Under the pieces are notes generated by a model that was not told the DNA's origin, searched no databases, and worked only from the letters and a program-made list of their open reading frames with translations. The position numbers and the translations under genes are program-made. A DNA stretch of 64,000 nt from CBDFLD01 sp965249005 (lineage in GTDB: Bacteria; Acidobacteriota; UBA6911), in NCBI GenBank assembly GCA_965249005.1, contig CBDFLD010000009.1, positions 84,797 to 148,796 on the forward strand. Reading direction: 5' to 3'. Positions within the stretch are counted from its first letter, which is position 1. Each line of letters opens with the position of its first letter. This document shows, piece after piece, positions 44,903-54,009 of the stretch.

Positions 44903-45757
44903 TCAATCTGACATCCGCAAAAGCCAGCGCACGGCATTCTTCTGGATTTTGACGTACTGGGGTTGCCACAGCGAGTGCAGGGTGTGGCCTACCCCCGTGT
45001 AGGCGACGCGGCCTTTTCCGTAGTCGTATGCCCAGCCGCCGATGGCCGTGGTCCCGTGTTTGCCGTGGTTGAGGCCATCGATGTTCTCACTTTGCAGGAT
45101 CAGATGCCTGGGATCCTTGTCGAAAGTAAGATAGTGCTGTTCGTCGTTCACCATGAAATCCGCCACGCCCTGGGTAATGGGGTGCCCTCGATCGACCACC
45201 TTCACCTTGAAGGGGCGCAGCGGCGGGTGGTGAAGGGTAACCCCTCCCATGACCGCTCGATAGCTCTTCGAGTACAGAGATATGTAACCGCTGTTGTGGT
45301 AAGCATACAGACCGTTGCCGGCTTCTACGAACTGCTGGACCGCCTTGCCCTGCTCTTCGGCAATCCATCCTTCCGGCTGCTCCTCAGGCCAGTCTTCCCG
45401 ATTCTCGAGTGAACTGGCATAAGGGTACATCATGGCACTCTGGTACCCCTTCGGCCAGATGTACCCGTCCCGAAAGGTCACCAGGAGGCGGTAGCCTTCG
45501 AGGAGGTCGGCGCCGAGCTCTTCGTAGTTGAACGTGAAATCAATGGGAATACTCAACTCCCGAAAAATACGCCCGAGCGCCACGCGAATGTAGTTGGGGT
45601 TGTGATAGCGATCCCCGATAAGGGCCAGCACGCGCGGGCGTCCCCGCCTTGAGTCCTGCGCGGCGGAGAGAGCGGAACTCAGCCTTCCGGCACTCGTCAC
45701 AAACCCTGACGCCGCCAGGGCACCGAGATTACGTAGAATCTTCCTTCGCGTCGGCAT
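44903..45757 (-). CDS. Tat-exported ThuA-domain protein
   Basis: 284-aa protein with a Tat-like signal (MPTRRKILRNLGALAASGF). The ThuA (trehalose-utilization-like, GATase-fold) domain follows: RVLALIGDRYHNPNYIRVAL, EAGNGLYAYHNSGYIS, and GRVAYTGVGHTLHSLWQPQY near the C-terminus. Often found in carbohydrate-catabolic clusters of marine and host-associated bacteria. Function not proven; a periplasmic sugar-related role fits the neighbours. Upstream of ABM, SMP-30 and HpaI on the same strand. Confidence 0.85.
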   Translation of the reverse strand: MPTRRKILRNLGALAASGFVTSAGRLSSALSAAQDSRRGRPRVLALIGDRYHNPNYIRVALGRIFRELSIPIDFTFNYEELGADLLEGYRLLVTFRDGYIWPKGYQSAMMYPYASSLENREDWPEEQPEGWIAEEQGKAVQQFVEAGNGLYAYHNSGYISLYSKSYRAVMGGVTLHHPPLRPFKVKVVDRGHPITQGVADFMVNDEQHYLTFDKDPRHLILQSENIDGLNHGKHGTTAIGGWAYDYGKGRVAYTGVGHTLHSLWQPQYVKIQKNAVRWLLRMSD

Positions 45758-45920
45758 GGTTGGTGTACCTTTGGTCCGGCTCCTCGCGCTGCCACTTCAC
45801 TCCCGAACTCGATGGGCCATCGCATGAGGCTGTCTTGATGTGAGCCGTCGGTATTCGGACAGTATACACACCTTCCATATGCGTAGTCTTCATTAAGGAC
45901 AACCAGTTCGTCAACTAGGA
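45758..45920. other. Intergenic spacer
   Basis: No gene. Probably contains the promoter for the ThuA gene and the end of the sigma operon; no clear terminator seen. Confidence 0.3.
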
Positions 45921-48347
45921 TCAGGAAGGAAAAAACGACTGGATTGTCGCGGGCCGGCCGGACTTTGCATCGAGTTCTTCGACAGCATCACGCAAGTTTC
46001 TGCGGGACGTGCCTAGGTTTTCAAGGGCATTGTCCAGTGCCGGACTCGAGGTTGCTAGGAGCGCTTCAAAAAGATGACGGTCGGATACCGACGGAGATCC
46101 GCCTCGCGCCGCAAGGGATTGAGCGGATTCCGTGGCAAATTCATGATGCCTTGTCTGATTGTGAGACGTTGCGTCTGAAGCTTCCCACTGCCGCAGCCCA
46201 ATTTCTAGTCTCATTGGAACCTCTGCTAGATCCAATCCGAGGTGTCGAAAGACGTTCGGGGTAAATCCATCTTCGACCTTTAACAATCCAATCAGTAGAT
46301 GCACGGTTCCTGGGGGTTGCCGCAAGCTCCGTCCCAGCTCGCTCGCGCAATCCAGGGCCTGCCGCGCCTCGACGTTCAGTTCACGACGGCCTGAGAACGG
46401 GAGTGGCTCAACACGACCAATCTCTCGTGCCGCCGCGACGTCCAGGGCAAAGACCAGGCGACTATCGCGGAGGAGCATATCAGCCCGTTCGGAAGATGGC
46501 TCGAAGTCCAATCGGTATTCACCGGCACTGGTACATCCATTGGGATCGATCCACCGCACTCCGTCCAATAGGCGTTCGTTTTCAAGCAGTATGGGCTCCA
46601 GGCCATCCTTTGGGGTCTGCCAACACCCCACGAGTGCGTGGTAGGAATGATCAACTTCCAGGATGGCAACGAGCGGCTGGAAATGTAGCTGCTCCAGGCA
46701 CGCAGCCAGTACGAGCGCTACATCTAGACACGTTCCGTGTCCATGATGATTGTGCAGACCAAACAGAACGTCATGAGGAAGCCGAATTCTCTGACTGCCC
46801 GGGTTCCACGTCGGTAGCTCGAGGCGATAACTCATACTCCATTCGGAAGACAAATGCTCATAAAGAACTCGCAGGGCTTCTTCGGCTGAACATTCTGTGG
46901 ATAACCTTCCCGACATTCCGCGCACCAACTCCTTGATCCCCGGATGATTCGGAAGGACAAACGCAGACAGCGACAGTTGGTCAGAGTGCGTGCGCCAGCC
47001 AGCCCACTCATTTGCCGGCAAAACGTGCAGCTCGATGGTAGAAGTATCAAGCTGGCTATCATCAAGGTGTAGCGACAGGCTACACGATCTCCGTTCCACA
47101 ACATGCTGCAATGCCTTGAAATCGAAGTGAAAGTCCGGGAGACCAAGATCGTAGGATTGACCGGCAGGCACAGGCGGGATGGCGATCTTATCGCTCTTGG
47201 TCAGGTCGCTGAGTTCAATACGCAGAGTATGCGGTTGAGACGTCTTCCCGCCCCAATTGCGGGCTATCAGCTTGGAAATGATAGGAACCTGGCACTGAGT
47301 CAATCCAAGATTGACGAACCGCCGGGACTCGAAATCCAAAACAAGATCGTCGCTCTGGATCCTCAACCATGTCGGCGGAGCCAGCATCAGGGTAGTGTTT
47401 CCGATATATACCTCGTCCCAGGCCTGGATGGAAATGGGTTGATGCGCGGCGATTTTCTGATCCGCGACGCGGGTGCCGTGCTTGCTATCCAGATCCTCGA
47501 TCCACCAGCCTTCGTCTTCGAACCAGATCCGAGCATGTAACCTAGAGACTTTGAAGTCCGGCCGCAGGTCCACATCGGGAAGAGCGTCCTCGTCTGAACG
47601 GCCGATCGAAGTAATCCCGTCCGACGGGAGCACCCACACACTTTCCTTCTGCGGACCCTGGACCCGCCCGAGCCGATACGACTCAGTCGGCTTAGACCAA
47701 GTGTTTTCTGAATCCGTTGCCTCAGGGTTGTGCTCGTCTAGAGTCCCGTCTTCTACAGTGGCATCCATGGATACCGTTGCTTCACCTTGAGGCGTTGCAG
47801 ATCGCGTCCCTTCATAATGCAGAGTCTGTGTGGGAACATCATGGACGGCGCGTCCGGCTCTTTCTTCCTTCAACGCTTGGTCGAACGCGTTCGAGCGCAG
47901 GTCACGAATCTGCAGATCACGCAGCAATTCAAGAATGGCCGGATTCGGAACTTCGAACATCGCGGCAATTACGTGCACGCAGCACAATTCCCGGCGGTCG
48001 TTAGATTGCGCTATCGCCTGTGCACGGACAAAGCGAGATCTCGCCACGCCACTGCGGTGGACTATCATGCCCGAATGAGTGTGATCCCCCGCGACGAGCA
48101 CCTTCCCTAATGAATCCCGCACACCTTGAGGGGTTGTTCCAAGAGAAATCAAGAAAGATTCGATCTCGCCTAGTTCCGATTCCAGACGATCCTCTCCGCC
48201 GGGCCGCGTTTCCCCCCGTGCTTGTTCCAGTTGAACGATTCCAAAGAGTAGATGTTCCGGCTCGATATATTCCTGTTGCAAACGGGCTGCTTCACGGGCT
48301 GCAGTTCCCCATGCCCAATCCAATCCGTGCGAGTGAGGAACACTCAC
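45921..48347 (-). CDS. Clp-N / FHA / transglutaminase-like multidomain protein, 808 aa
   Basis: Cytosolic protein without signal or membrane helix. About 8-160: Clp-N-like double-helix repeat (AAREAARLQQEYIEPEHLLF). About 225-325: FHA domain (ITSIGRSDED, VSRLHARIWFEDEG, DLDSKHGTRV), a phospho-Thr reader. About 330-470: beta-rich region ending LSLSAFVLPNHP, as in the front of DUF4011-type SF1 helicases. About 470-605: transglutaminase-like fold with GHGTCLDVALVLAACLE (C540), VDHSYHALVGCW (H570) and RWIDPNG (D601), a plausible Cys-His-Asp triad. About 655-795: second Clp-N-like repeat. No helicase or AAA motor follows. Overlaps the anti-sigma gene by 4 bp (GTGA). Probably a protease-like effector or sensor; function is inferred. 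Confidence 0.8.
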   Translation of the reverse strand: MSVPHSHGLDWAWGTAAREAARLQQEYIEPEHLLFGIVQLEQARGETRPGGEDRLESELGEIESFLISLGTTPQGVRDSLGKVLVAGDHTHSGMIVHRSGVARSRFVRAQAIAQSNDRRELCCVHVIAAMFEVPNPAILELLRDLQIRDLRSNAFDQALKEERAGRAVHDVPTQTLHYEGTRSATPQGEATVSMDATVEDGTLDEHNPEATDSENTWSKPTESYRLGRVQGPQKESVWVLPSDGITSIGRSDEDALPDVDLRPDFKVSRLHARIWFEDEGWWIEDLDSKHGTRVADQKIAAHQPISIQAWDEVYIGNTTLMLAPPTWLRIQSDDLVLDFESRRFVNLGLTQCQVPIISKLIARNWGGKTSQPHTLRIELSDLTKSDKIAIPPVPAGQSYDLGLPDFHFDFKALQHVVERRSCSLSLHLDDSQLDTSTIELHVLPANEWAGWRTHSDQLSLSAFVLPNHPGIKELVRGMSGRLSTECSAEEALRVLYEHLSSEWSMSYRLELPTWNPGSQRIRLPHDVLFGLHNHHGHGTCLDVALVLAACLEQLHFQPLVAILEVDHSYHALVGCWQTPKDGLEPILLENERLLDGVRWIDPNGCTSAGEYRLDFEPSSERADMLLRDSRLVFALDVAAAREIGRVEPLPFSGRRELNVEARQALDCASELGRSLRQPPGTVHLLIGLLKVEDGFTPNVFRHLGLDLAEVPMRLEIGLRQWEASDATSHNQTRHHEFATESAQSLAARGGSPSVSDRHLFEALLATSSPALDNALENLGTSRRNLRDAVEELDAKSGRPATIQSFFPS

Positions 48348-49132
48348 GAGCTTCCTTTCTTTTTACCTACTCCGTTCTCCAACGGGGGTTTCGGCATTGA
48401 CGCGATGGGCTCGAATGCTAACATGTAGTCTCCTTCCGGAACGTCTTCGAGTCTGGCTATCAACCCCCCAGCCTTGCGCTTCAATTCCGCCACCTTGAAG
48501 GCGGGGCCTTTCTCCTCGCCGATGGACACCAGCAACACCGCGGGGGGAGCCTGCTTTTCTGGCAACCCATCCAATCTTACGACAATCTCGTTGCTACCCT
48601 CCCGCTGTTCTACCTTCACATGAGCACCCAAATTTCCCTTCTCCGCCGTGACGTGCGGATCCGGCGCTACCGAGCCGATTGTCCCCCGAACGCCTCCTGT
48701 GGCCAGCTTGGGTTCAAAGTGCCAGAGGGCTTCAGGGCGGAGAAGCCCATCCATTCCGTCCGTTATTACCTTTGAAGTACTTCTGCTCTTGGCGAGAACG
48801 ACCCGAACGACACCGTCCGCCAGCCCCGCCGACTGCTTCAGCCACACGTCGATGCGCTTTTTCAAGTTCGACAAACTGGATTGGCCTTCAAGCGCAGCCG
48901 ATTCCAGAGCTTTTCGAAGTAAATGCCTGAGCAACGCATCCCTGTAAGTTTCCGCTGTCCATCCAGCCCAAGAGCGACAGAGCTCATAGGCGCGGCGCAC
49001 TCTTTCGACGCACGAATCGCAACGCGCCAGATGGGTCTCGATTTGCTCCTCTTCCACGTCGCTGGTTGCCTTGTCCAGGTAAGTGACGACGTCTTCAAAG
49101 CTCATATGTTCGCTACCGGCCTCAGAAGCCAT
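48344..49132 (-). CDS. Soluble zinc-finger anti-sigma-like protein
   Basis: 262-aa protein with an N-terminal zf-HC2-type finger (IETHLARCDSCVERVRRAYE; H, C, C), the anti-sigma ZAS-like fold. A helical region (about 60-110) and a C-terminal beta domain (NEIVVRLDGLPEKQAPPAVL, then GGLIARLEDVPEGDYMLAFE) resembling a carboxypeptidase-regulatory/Ig-like module follow. No transmembrane helix, so it would act in the cytosol. ATG 49132 has a GGAG site 10 bases upstream; 49105 is possible. It lies 56 bp after the sigma-like gene and overlaps the FHA gene by 4 bp, so the three form one operon. Confidence 0.75.
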   Translation of the reverse strand: MASEAGSEHMSFEDVVTYLDKATSDVEEEQIETHLARCDSCVERVRRAYELCRSWAGWTAETYRDALLRHLLRKALESAALEGQSSLSNLKKRIDVWLKQSAGLADGVVRVVLAKSRSTSKVITDGMDGLLRPEALWHFEPKLATGGVRGTIGSVAPDPHVTAEKGNLGAHVKVEQREGSNEIVVRLDGLPEKQAPPAVLLVSIGEEKGPAFKVAELKRKAGGLIARLEDVPEGDYMLAFEPIASMPKPPLENGVGKKKGSS

Positions 49133-49188
49133 ACGGGCAGGTCTCCTTCATACCTCCGACACACACTTTCTCAAGGAAGTCAAAATTC

Positions 49189-50373
49189 TCAAAGCGCGCT
49201 GGTTCCCTTCTTGCCCAGCTCCCATTCCAGCATCCGGACCCGCACAGTCTTCCATACGTTACCCGCCCACTTGACCACATTATCCTCCCGATTCGTATTT
49301 TTGGTGTAAAAACTGCTCAATTTCAACGTTCCGATCTCTTGGTCCAGAATATTCTTGTACGCGTTCAACGCCTTCGGATGGCGCACGACCTCCTTGAACT
49401 TCCGGCCCATATTGTGTCGCAGCTTGGCGAAACACTCTCTGATAAATTCCTGCTCGTAGGTCACACCGCTGATGAAGTCATCTTCCAGCCTTGGCTCTAG
49501 ATCGCCGAGAAGCTGGTCCGAAAGGCTTTTGACAATTTCGACGGGCTTCCATTCCAGCAGCTTGTTGAAGCCGAAGATGACGAGTTGATGAGGCGGGCTC
49601 GTAAGATTGAAAGTAACTTGCAGAAGCGCCCGCGCGGCTTCATAGTCGATCAATTGGTCTTCGACCGACTTGTGAAGACCGGCGCTCTCGGCTCCCACAA
49701 ATGGCGACGTTTCCCCGTCGGCATCCTGAATCCAATCAACCGCGATTTCCCTGTTTGGTTTGAAGTATCTCTTGCGCAGGCTGTCCGCATAAAACTTGGC
49801 AAACGTCCGGAAACGAGCGCGCACGGGATCGTAAATTGTGATTCTTTGGCGCAAGAACAGACAGAGGTTGCTCAGGATATCCCGGGCGATCTCGTCTGCA
49901 CCCTCACCTCGGATCTGCCACCGAATGAACCCATAGAGTTGATCTTGGTGTCTTGCCCAGAGCCGATTGAAGGCCTCGGGATCGCCTTCCTTCGCGCCTA
50001 GAACACAGACCAACTCCTCGAGCTCTTCATCCGTTTCAAATGGCGAGGGCCCAGCACGGAGGTCGTCGATCAGCCTACGGGTCGATAACCGCTCATTTGA
50101 CGAGGCCTGGAATTTCAGGCAGACAAACCGGGTTCGGTTTTCCACGAAGTCCGCAAAGGACATCTGCGAGCGTTCGTAGGCTTGGAGCCGGCTCTGAACC
50201 TCGACCCAGGTCTTGTTCACGAGATCGGTGAGACTATCATCGTTTCGGGCATACTGGCGCAGGCAATGAAAAACCGTCGAGTTGTATACAGACCGCAATG
50301 TCGAAAACGATTCTTCGTTTCCCTCCATTGCCTGGCGGACCAGTTGCTTTTCCGACGACTCACCAAGATCCAT
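49189..50373 (-). CDS. Sigma-factor-like protein with two region-2-like domains
   Basis: 394 aa from ATG 50373 (MDLGESSEKQLV, AGGG upstream); the frame is open to 50703 but that part is not protein-like. Residues about 5-95 look like a sigma-70 region 2 (KQLVRQAMEGNEESFSTLRS, then LVNKTWVEVQSRLQAYE). Residues about 120-205 are a second, better one (LGAKEGDPEAFNRLWARHQD, then RDILSNLCLFLRQRITIYDP). About 255-300 (PPHQLVIFGFNKLLEWKPVE) could be a degenerate region 4. It lies upstream of the anti-sigma and FHA genes. It probably redirects RNA polymerase, or the duplicated half is a decoy; not tested. Confidence 0.7.
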   Translation of the reverse strand: MDLGESSEKQLVRQAMEGNEESFSTLRSVYNSTVFHCLRQYARNDDSLTDLVNKTWVEVQSRLQAYERSQMSFADFVENRTRFVCLKFQASSNERLSTRRLIDDLRAGPSPFETDEELEELVCVLGAKEGDPEAFNRLWARHQDQLYGFIRWQIRGEGADEIARDILSNLCLFLRQRITIYDPVRARFRTFAKFYADSLRKRYFKPNREIAVDWIQDADGETSPFVGAESAGLHKSVEDQLIDYEAARALLQVTFNLTSPPHQLVIFGFNKLLEWKPVEIVKSLSDQLLGDLEPRLEDDFISGVTYEQEFIRECFAKLRHNMGRKFKEVVRHPKALNAYKNILDQEIGTLKLSSFYTKNTNREDNVVKWAGNVWKTVRVRMLEWELGKKGTSAL

Positions 50374-50949
50374 CCCTGGGTTTCCAATCAACCAAGCGGA
50401 TAAATGAAGCTCATCTCTGCAATCGCGGAACTGCATCGACAGCTCCGAAGGTCCTATTCGTGAGCTCTTCGGCCGCAACGACAAGAGGGCAAGTGTCTTC
50501 ATTTTACAGTAGAAGGGCATCTGAAGGCCATCCAAACCGTAGGGGGAAATGCCTCGGCCCAAGAAAGCTGCGCTGCGTTCCATGGGGGGGCCGATGGGAG
50601 GGGCTTGAGTCGTTGCCCGCGGATCGTTGTGATTCGACAGGCCCAGGGGCTGCCTTTCTGATGGCAGCCCCTGGGAAGGATGTTTCCTGATTTCAAGTTC
50701 CATTACCGCTTTCTGAAGAAATTGCCCAAAAGTATCGTTTTCGTAAGCGAATCACCTTTTCCGTAAGGGCCGGCAAGACGCCTTGCCTGACCTGATTCAC
50801 TCGCCCTTTCAAGTGTCTTATGTTCCCGGGGAGGGGAGAACTCGCATGGAAAAGAAGGAAAAGTCCCCGCTGGAAACGATCAATTCCTTGCTGAGTTAGC
50901 GGTGCGGCACAACACACGCTTGCCCGCATTCATGATTGGTGAAAAGAGA
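50374..50949. other. Upstream region of the sigma operon, no gene
   Basis: No gene. It must contain the operon promoter on the minus strand. The only clear structure is the hairpin at 50642-50675. Confidence 0.4.
50642..50675. other. Strong perfect hairpin
   Basis: 13-bp perfect stem CCCAGGGGCTGCC / GGCAGCCCCTGGG with an 8-nt loop (TTTCTGAT). No T run follows on either strand, so a simple terminator is unlikely. It sits between the end of the TIG gene (minus strand) and the start of the sigma operon and could be an RNA processing or attenuation structure. Confidence 0.55.
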
Positions 50950-53900
50950 CTAGGGTCGGGGTGCAACAGGATCACCCGCGCTTAGAGGAGCGATCTGGGG
51001 AGGTACGGACGAAAGGACCGACAGACTGTTGGTGCCGAACAATGAAAAACTCGCAACGCCCTTGTCCACGGTGACTTTGATGTAGCCTGAGCTGATGTCT
51101 TCATCGACTAAGTCAGGGAAGAACTGGGTGAGAAGCAGTGAGGTCCGCTGTCCGGCAGGAATGGTCTCGGTCTTGCGACGGAGTACATTTCCGTTCCTGT
51201 CTAGGACTTCGATGGTCGCCTCCACATCCATTGCGTTGGGATTGATAATGGCCACCCCGGTAAAATAGGTGGAATTCGAAGCAATCTGGCCAAAAACGAG
51301 GGCTGTCCGTAGGGTCGCTATCAGGGGAAGGGCAGAGGAGAACTGGCTGCGTCCCGGATCCCCGAAGACGACGCTGCCCACCAGCTTGGGTCCGTCGCTT
51401 GTGATTTCCACATAGCCCTGAGTGCGCGAGTCCAGGTCCGACAGGAAGAAGTCCTGTGCATCGATGTAGATTTTTCCCAGGGGCCTGATGGCGCGCGATT
51501 GCGCCGCGCCAATCTGGACTCCGTCATCACCAATGAACTTGAAAGTGACGGTTCCGCCTACTCCCTCGAGATTAACGACAGATAGCGTCGTCCGAAACAC
51601 ACCGCCACCCACCACATACTGCGGGCTATAGAGGACGGTGCTTCCCGCGGTCGCGTCCTGGCCGTTGACGCCTTCGACGAAGTTCCCCGCTTTCCCAAGG
51701 TACTCGAAGGGCACCACCGCCGTGTCGGAGGTGGCCCGGACATAGTATGAAGCTTCGGCCTCTATTCCGGGGAAGAGCACATCGGAAATCATCTTGGGCG
51801 TCGAGAGACTCGTGGGCGAGTCTGCGACCAATGTCGCCAGCGACCCATTAGGATTTACGGTCCGGCTCGCCGTGCTTCGCACGCTTCCCGAAGCATCGTA
51901 AAGCTCAAAGCTACCTTCAGCCGCTGAATCCGACGGATTGCTCACATGAACTTCGGTAAAGCCTTCGCTTTCGATCTCCGGCAATACAAAGGAGGTCAGC
52001 GCCTCTGAAGAAACGTCCGCGCCGTCGAGAATCGAGAGGCTGTCGTTGAAACTCAAGAAGAATCCGACGATGTTCTTCACCGTACTCTCCAGCTTGATCC
52101 AGCCGACGGTCGACCTCTGTGACAAGCCAACGCCGAAAATCTGGCTGTCAGTAATGGGTATTTGCTCGGTGCTCCTGATCGGGATCGAAGCAGGGTTGAC
52201 GATGTCCGGTCCGCCGACCAGGGTACCCGGACTCTCGTAGGCGGTGAAAGTGAGTGTTGCATCGGAACCACTGAGGTTGGCGACAGCGATCCCGGTCGTT
52301 TCTGTATCGTCGAGGGCGTTGTCAACACCGGTTGTACTGACGAATCGGGGATAGAGTAGCGAGGTTGAAATCTCGTCCGTAGGCTGGATTGTAAAAGTGA
52401 AAGAACCCGTCACGCCGCCCCCGGGACCAGGAGTAGCAACGGTGACCGTTGCCGTCCCCAATTGCAAGAGATCGCTGTTCTCAATGGCAGCTTCCAATCG
52501 GGAAGCGCTAATGAACGTGGTGTCACGCTCCTGCCCATTCCAACGAACCCTCGACGAAGAAACAAACTGCAGTCCCTCCAAAACGAGGGCGACGCCGGTG
52601 CCCCCGAGGCGCGTGATGGTCGGTGCAATCTTCAATAGAACCGGTGCAGGGTTAGTAACGACCACTACCGCTTCATTTCCTGTGACAGCAAGAGGCGGCT
52701 CACTGGGAGCCACCGCGTCCGGATTGGTCACGGTAACGCTGAAGGTGGAAGCTGTGGCCACATCCTGTGCAAGGATCTCTGCGGTAAGCCGCATGGAACT
52801 CGCGAAAGTCGTGACCCGATCCTGATCGTTGAACTGCACCTGCGAATTCGCCACGAATCCGGTTCCGTTGACGGTCAGGGTAAAAGCGCCGCCTCCGGCA
52901 GGAAACGCGTCAGGATTGATGCTCGTGATCCGGGGGGCATCAGGGGGAATATCGCGCACGGGAAAATTCAGGTTTCCTGAGGCGCTGGAATCCGGGTTCC
53001 GAACAGATAACTGAGCCGTCGCAGCCGAGGTCAGATCGGTGAACGGGATCGACGCTTCTAGCCGCTGGCCGCTGATAAAGCTCGTCGAGCGAGCGGCACC
53101 GTTCCAGAGCACCGTTGAGCCCGGGACGAAGCCATTTCCAAATACCGTAATATCCAGGTCCGAGCTTCCCGAGGCCGACGAGGTTGGGTCCGTGCAGCAG
53201 AGAAACGGCACCGGAGTTCCGATCGTGAATGTCTGGATTGGGCTGGAAATGCCCTCTGGGTTCAGAATCGAGATTTCCGCGCTCCCGGGAGTGGCGATAT
53301 CGCTTGCCGGAATGCGAGCCCGGAGCTGAAATGTGCTGTTGAAGACTGCGAAACGATCCTCGCCGTTCCATTGCACTCTGGAGGAGGTTGTGAAATTCTC
53401 GCCCACTACCGTGAGAAGAAAGGACGGTCCGCCGGCCTGCATCGAGACCGGGTTGACGCTGCTGATTGCGGGACCGGCCGGTGGATCCGACATCACGATG
53501 GTCGTGGAACCATTGAGAGCGATCTGGTCGATTCCAGAGGGAAAGGGAGCTTCCACCAGAAGAGTATTGAACGAAAAGAAACTGGCATCGCTGGGCAATC
53601 CGAAAGGACCATTGCTCGTAGCAACTCGGTGGCCGGTCTGCCACTGCATCAACTTCGGACTCGATCCCGTGAAAGTCACCGTCTGGCTCGGATTGTCCAG
53701 GCTGAAATCGTTGAGATCGTCCTGCAGGAAGGCTGGGTCGACCGTCGTCTGGCCCGTATCCGGGTTGAAAAGCGCCAAGTTGACGCGAAAGTCTCCACTG
53801 AAGGGGTTGGCGTCCGAGGCGGTCAAGGTGACGGTATAGGCACCTGTAGCATTGTCCAACACAAAATCCATCTGGACGACATCGATGTTCCCGGTTTGAT

Positions 53901-54009
53901 CGCCAATGGGATCCGCAAAGCTGATCGAGAGCGAATCAGCCCACGCAGGCATCGCAAGCAAAGGCAGCAACAGGGCAACCAGGCCAATCCACTTCAAAGC
54001 GCAAACCAC
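50950..54009 (-). CDS. Large secreted IPT/TIG-repeat protein, 1019 aa
   Basis: Exported protein with signal peptide (WIGLVALLLPLLAMPAWA); GTG 54009 has GAGG 7 bases upstream. An N-terminal beta domain (about 25-175) precedes four IPT/TIG Ig-like domains (about 180-262, 263-350, 355-440, 450-540), with motifs such as ITSINPDAFPAGGGAFTLTV and VQWNGEDRFAVF. The C-terminal half (545-1019) consists of beta modules with YSPQYVVGGGVFRTTLSVVN, FTGVAIINPNAMDVEATIEV and an end block LSVLSSVPPQIAP. Fragments of this end block recur at 54.1, 60.0 and 61.1 kb. Probably cell-surface or extracellular adhesin-like; no anchor motif is seen. Confidence 0.8.
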   Translation of the reverse strand: MVCALKWIGLVALLLPLLAMPAWADSLSISFADPIGDQTGNIDVVQMDFVLDNATGAYTVTLTASDANPFSGDFRVNLALFNPDTGQTTVDPAFLQDDLNDFSLDNPSQTVTFTGSSPKLMQWQTGHRVATSNGPFGLPSDASFFSFNTLLVEAPFPSGIDQIALNGSTTIVMSDPPAGPAISSVNPVSMQAGGPSFLLTVVGENFTTSSRVQWNGEDRFAVFNSTFQLRARIPASDIATPGSAEISILNPEGISSPIQTFTIGTPVPFLCCTDPTSSASGSSDLDITVFGNGFVPGSTVLWNGAARSTSFISGQRLEASIPFTDLTSAATAQLSVRNPDSSASGNLNFPVRDIPPDAPRITSINPDAFPAGGGAFTLTVNGTGFVANSQVQFNDQDRVTTFASSMRLTAEILAQDVATASTFSVTVTNPDAVAPSEPPLAVTGNEAVVVVTNPAPVLLKIAPTITRLGGTGVALVLEGLQFVSSSRVRWNGQERDTTFISASRLEAAIENSDLLQLGTATVTVATPGPGGGVTGSFTFTIQPTDEISTSLLYPRFVSTTGVDNALDDTETTGIAVANLSGSDATLTFTAYESPGTLVGGPDIVNPASIPIRSTEQIPITDSQIFGVGLSQRSTVGWIKLESTVKNIVGFFLSFNDSLSILDGADVSSEALTSFVLPEIESEGFTEVHVSNPSDSAAEGSFELYDASGSVRSTASRTVNPNGSLATLVADSPTSLSTPKMISDVLFPGIEAEASYYVRATSDTAVVPFEYLGKAGNFVEGVNGQDATAGSTVLYSPQYVVGGGVFRTTLSVVNLEGVGGTVTFKFIGDDGVQIGAAQSRAIRPLGKIYIDAQDFFLSDLDSRTQGYVEITSDGPKLVGSVVFGDPGRSQFSSALPLIATLRTALVFGQIASNSTYFTGVAIINPNAMDVEATIEVLDRNGNVLRRKTETIPAGQRTSLLLTQFFPDLVDEDISSGYIKVTVDKGVASFSLFGTNSLSVLSSVPPQIAPLSAGDPVAPRP

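Noticed and set aside
45921..48347. CHAT/caspase effector in the sigma operon
   Set aside because: No HG..D or caspase-like QACxG motif; the Cys-His pair fits a transglutaminase-like fold instead.
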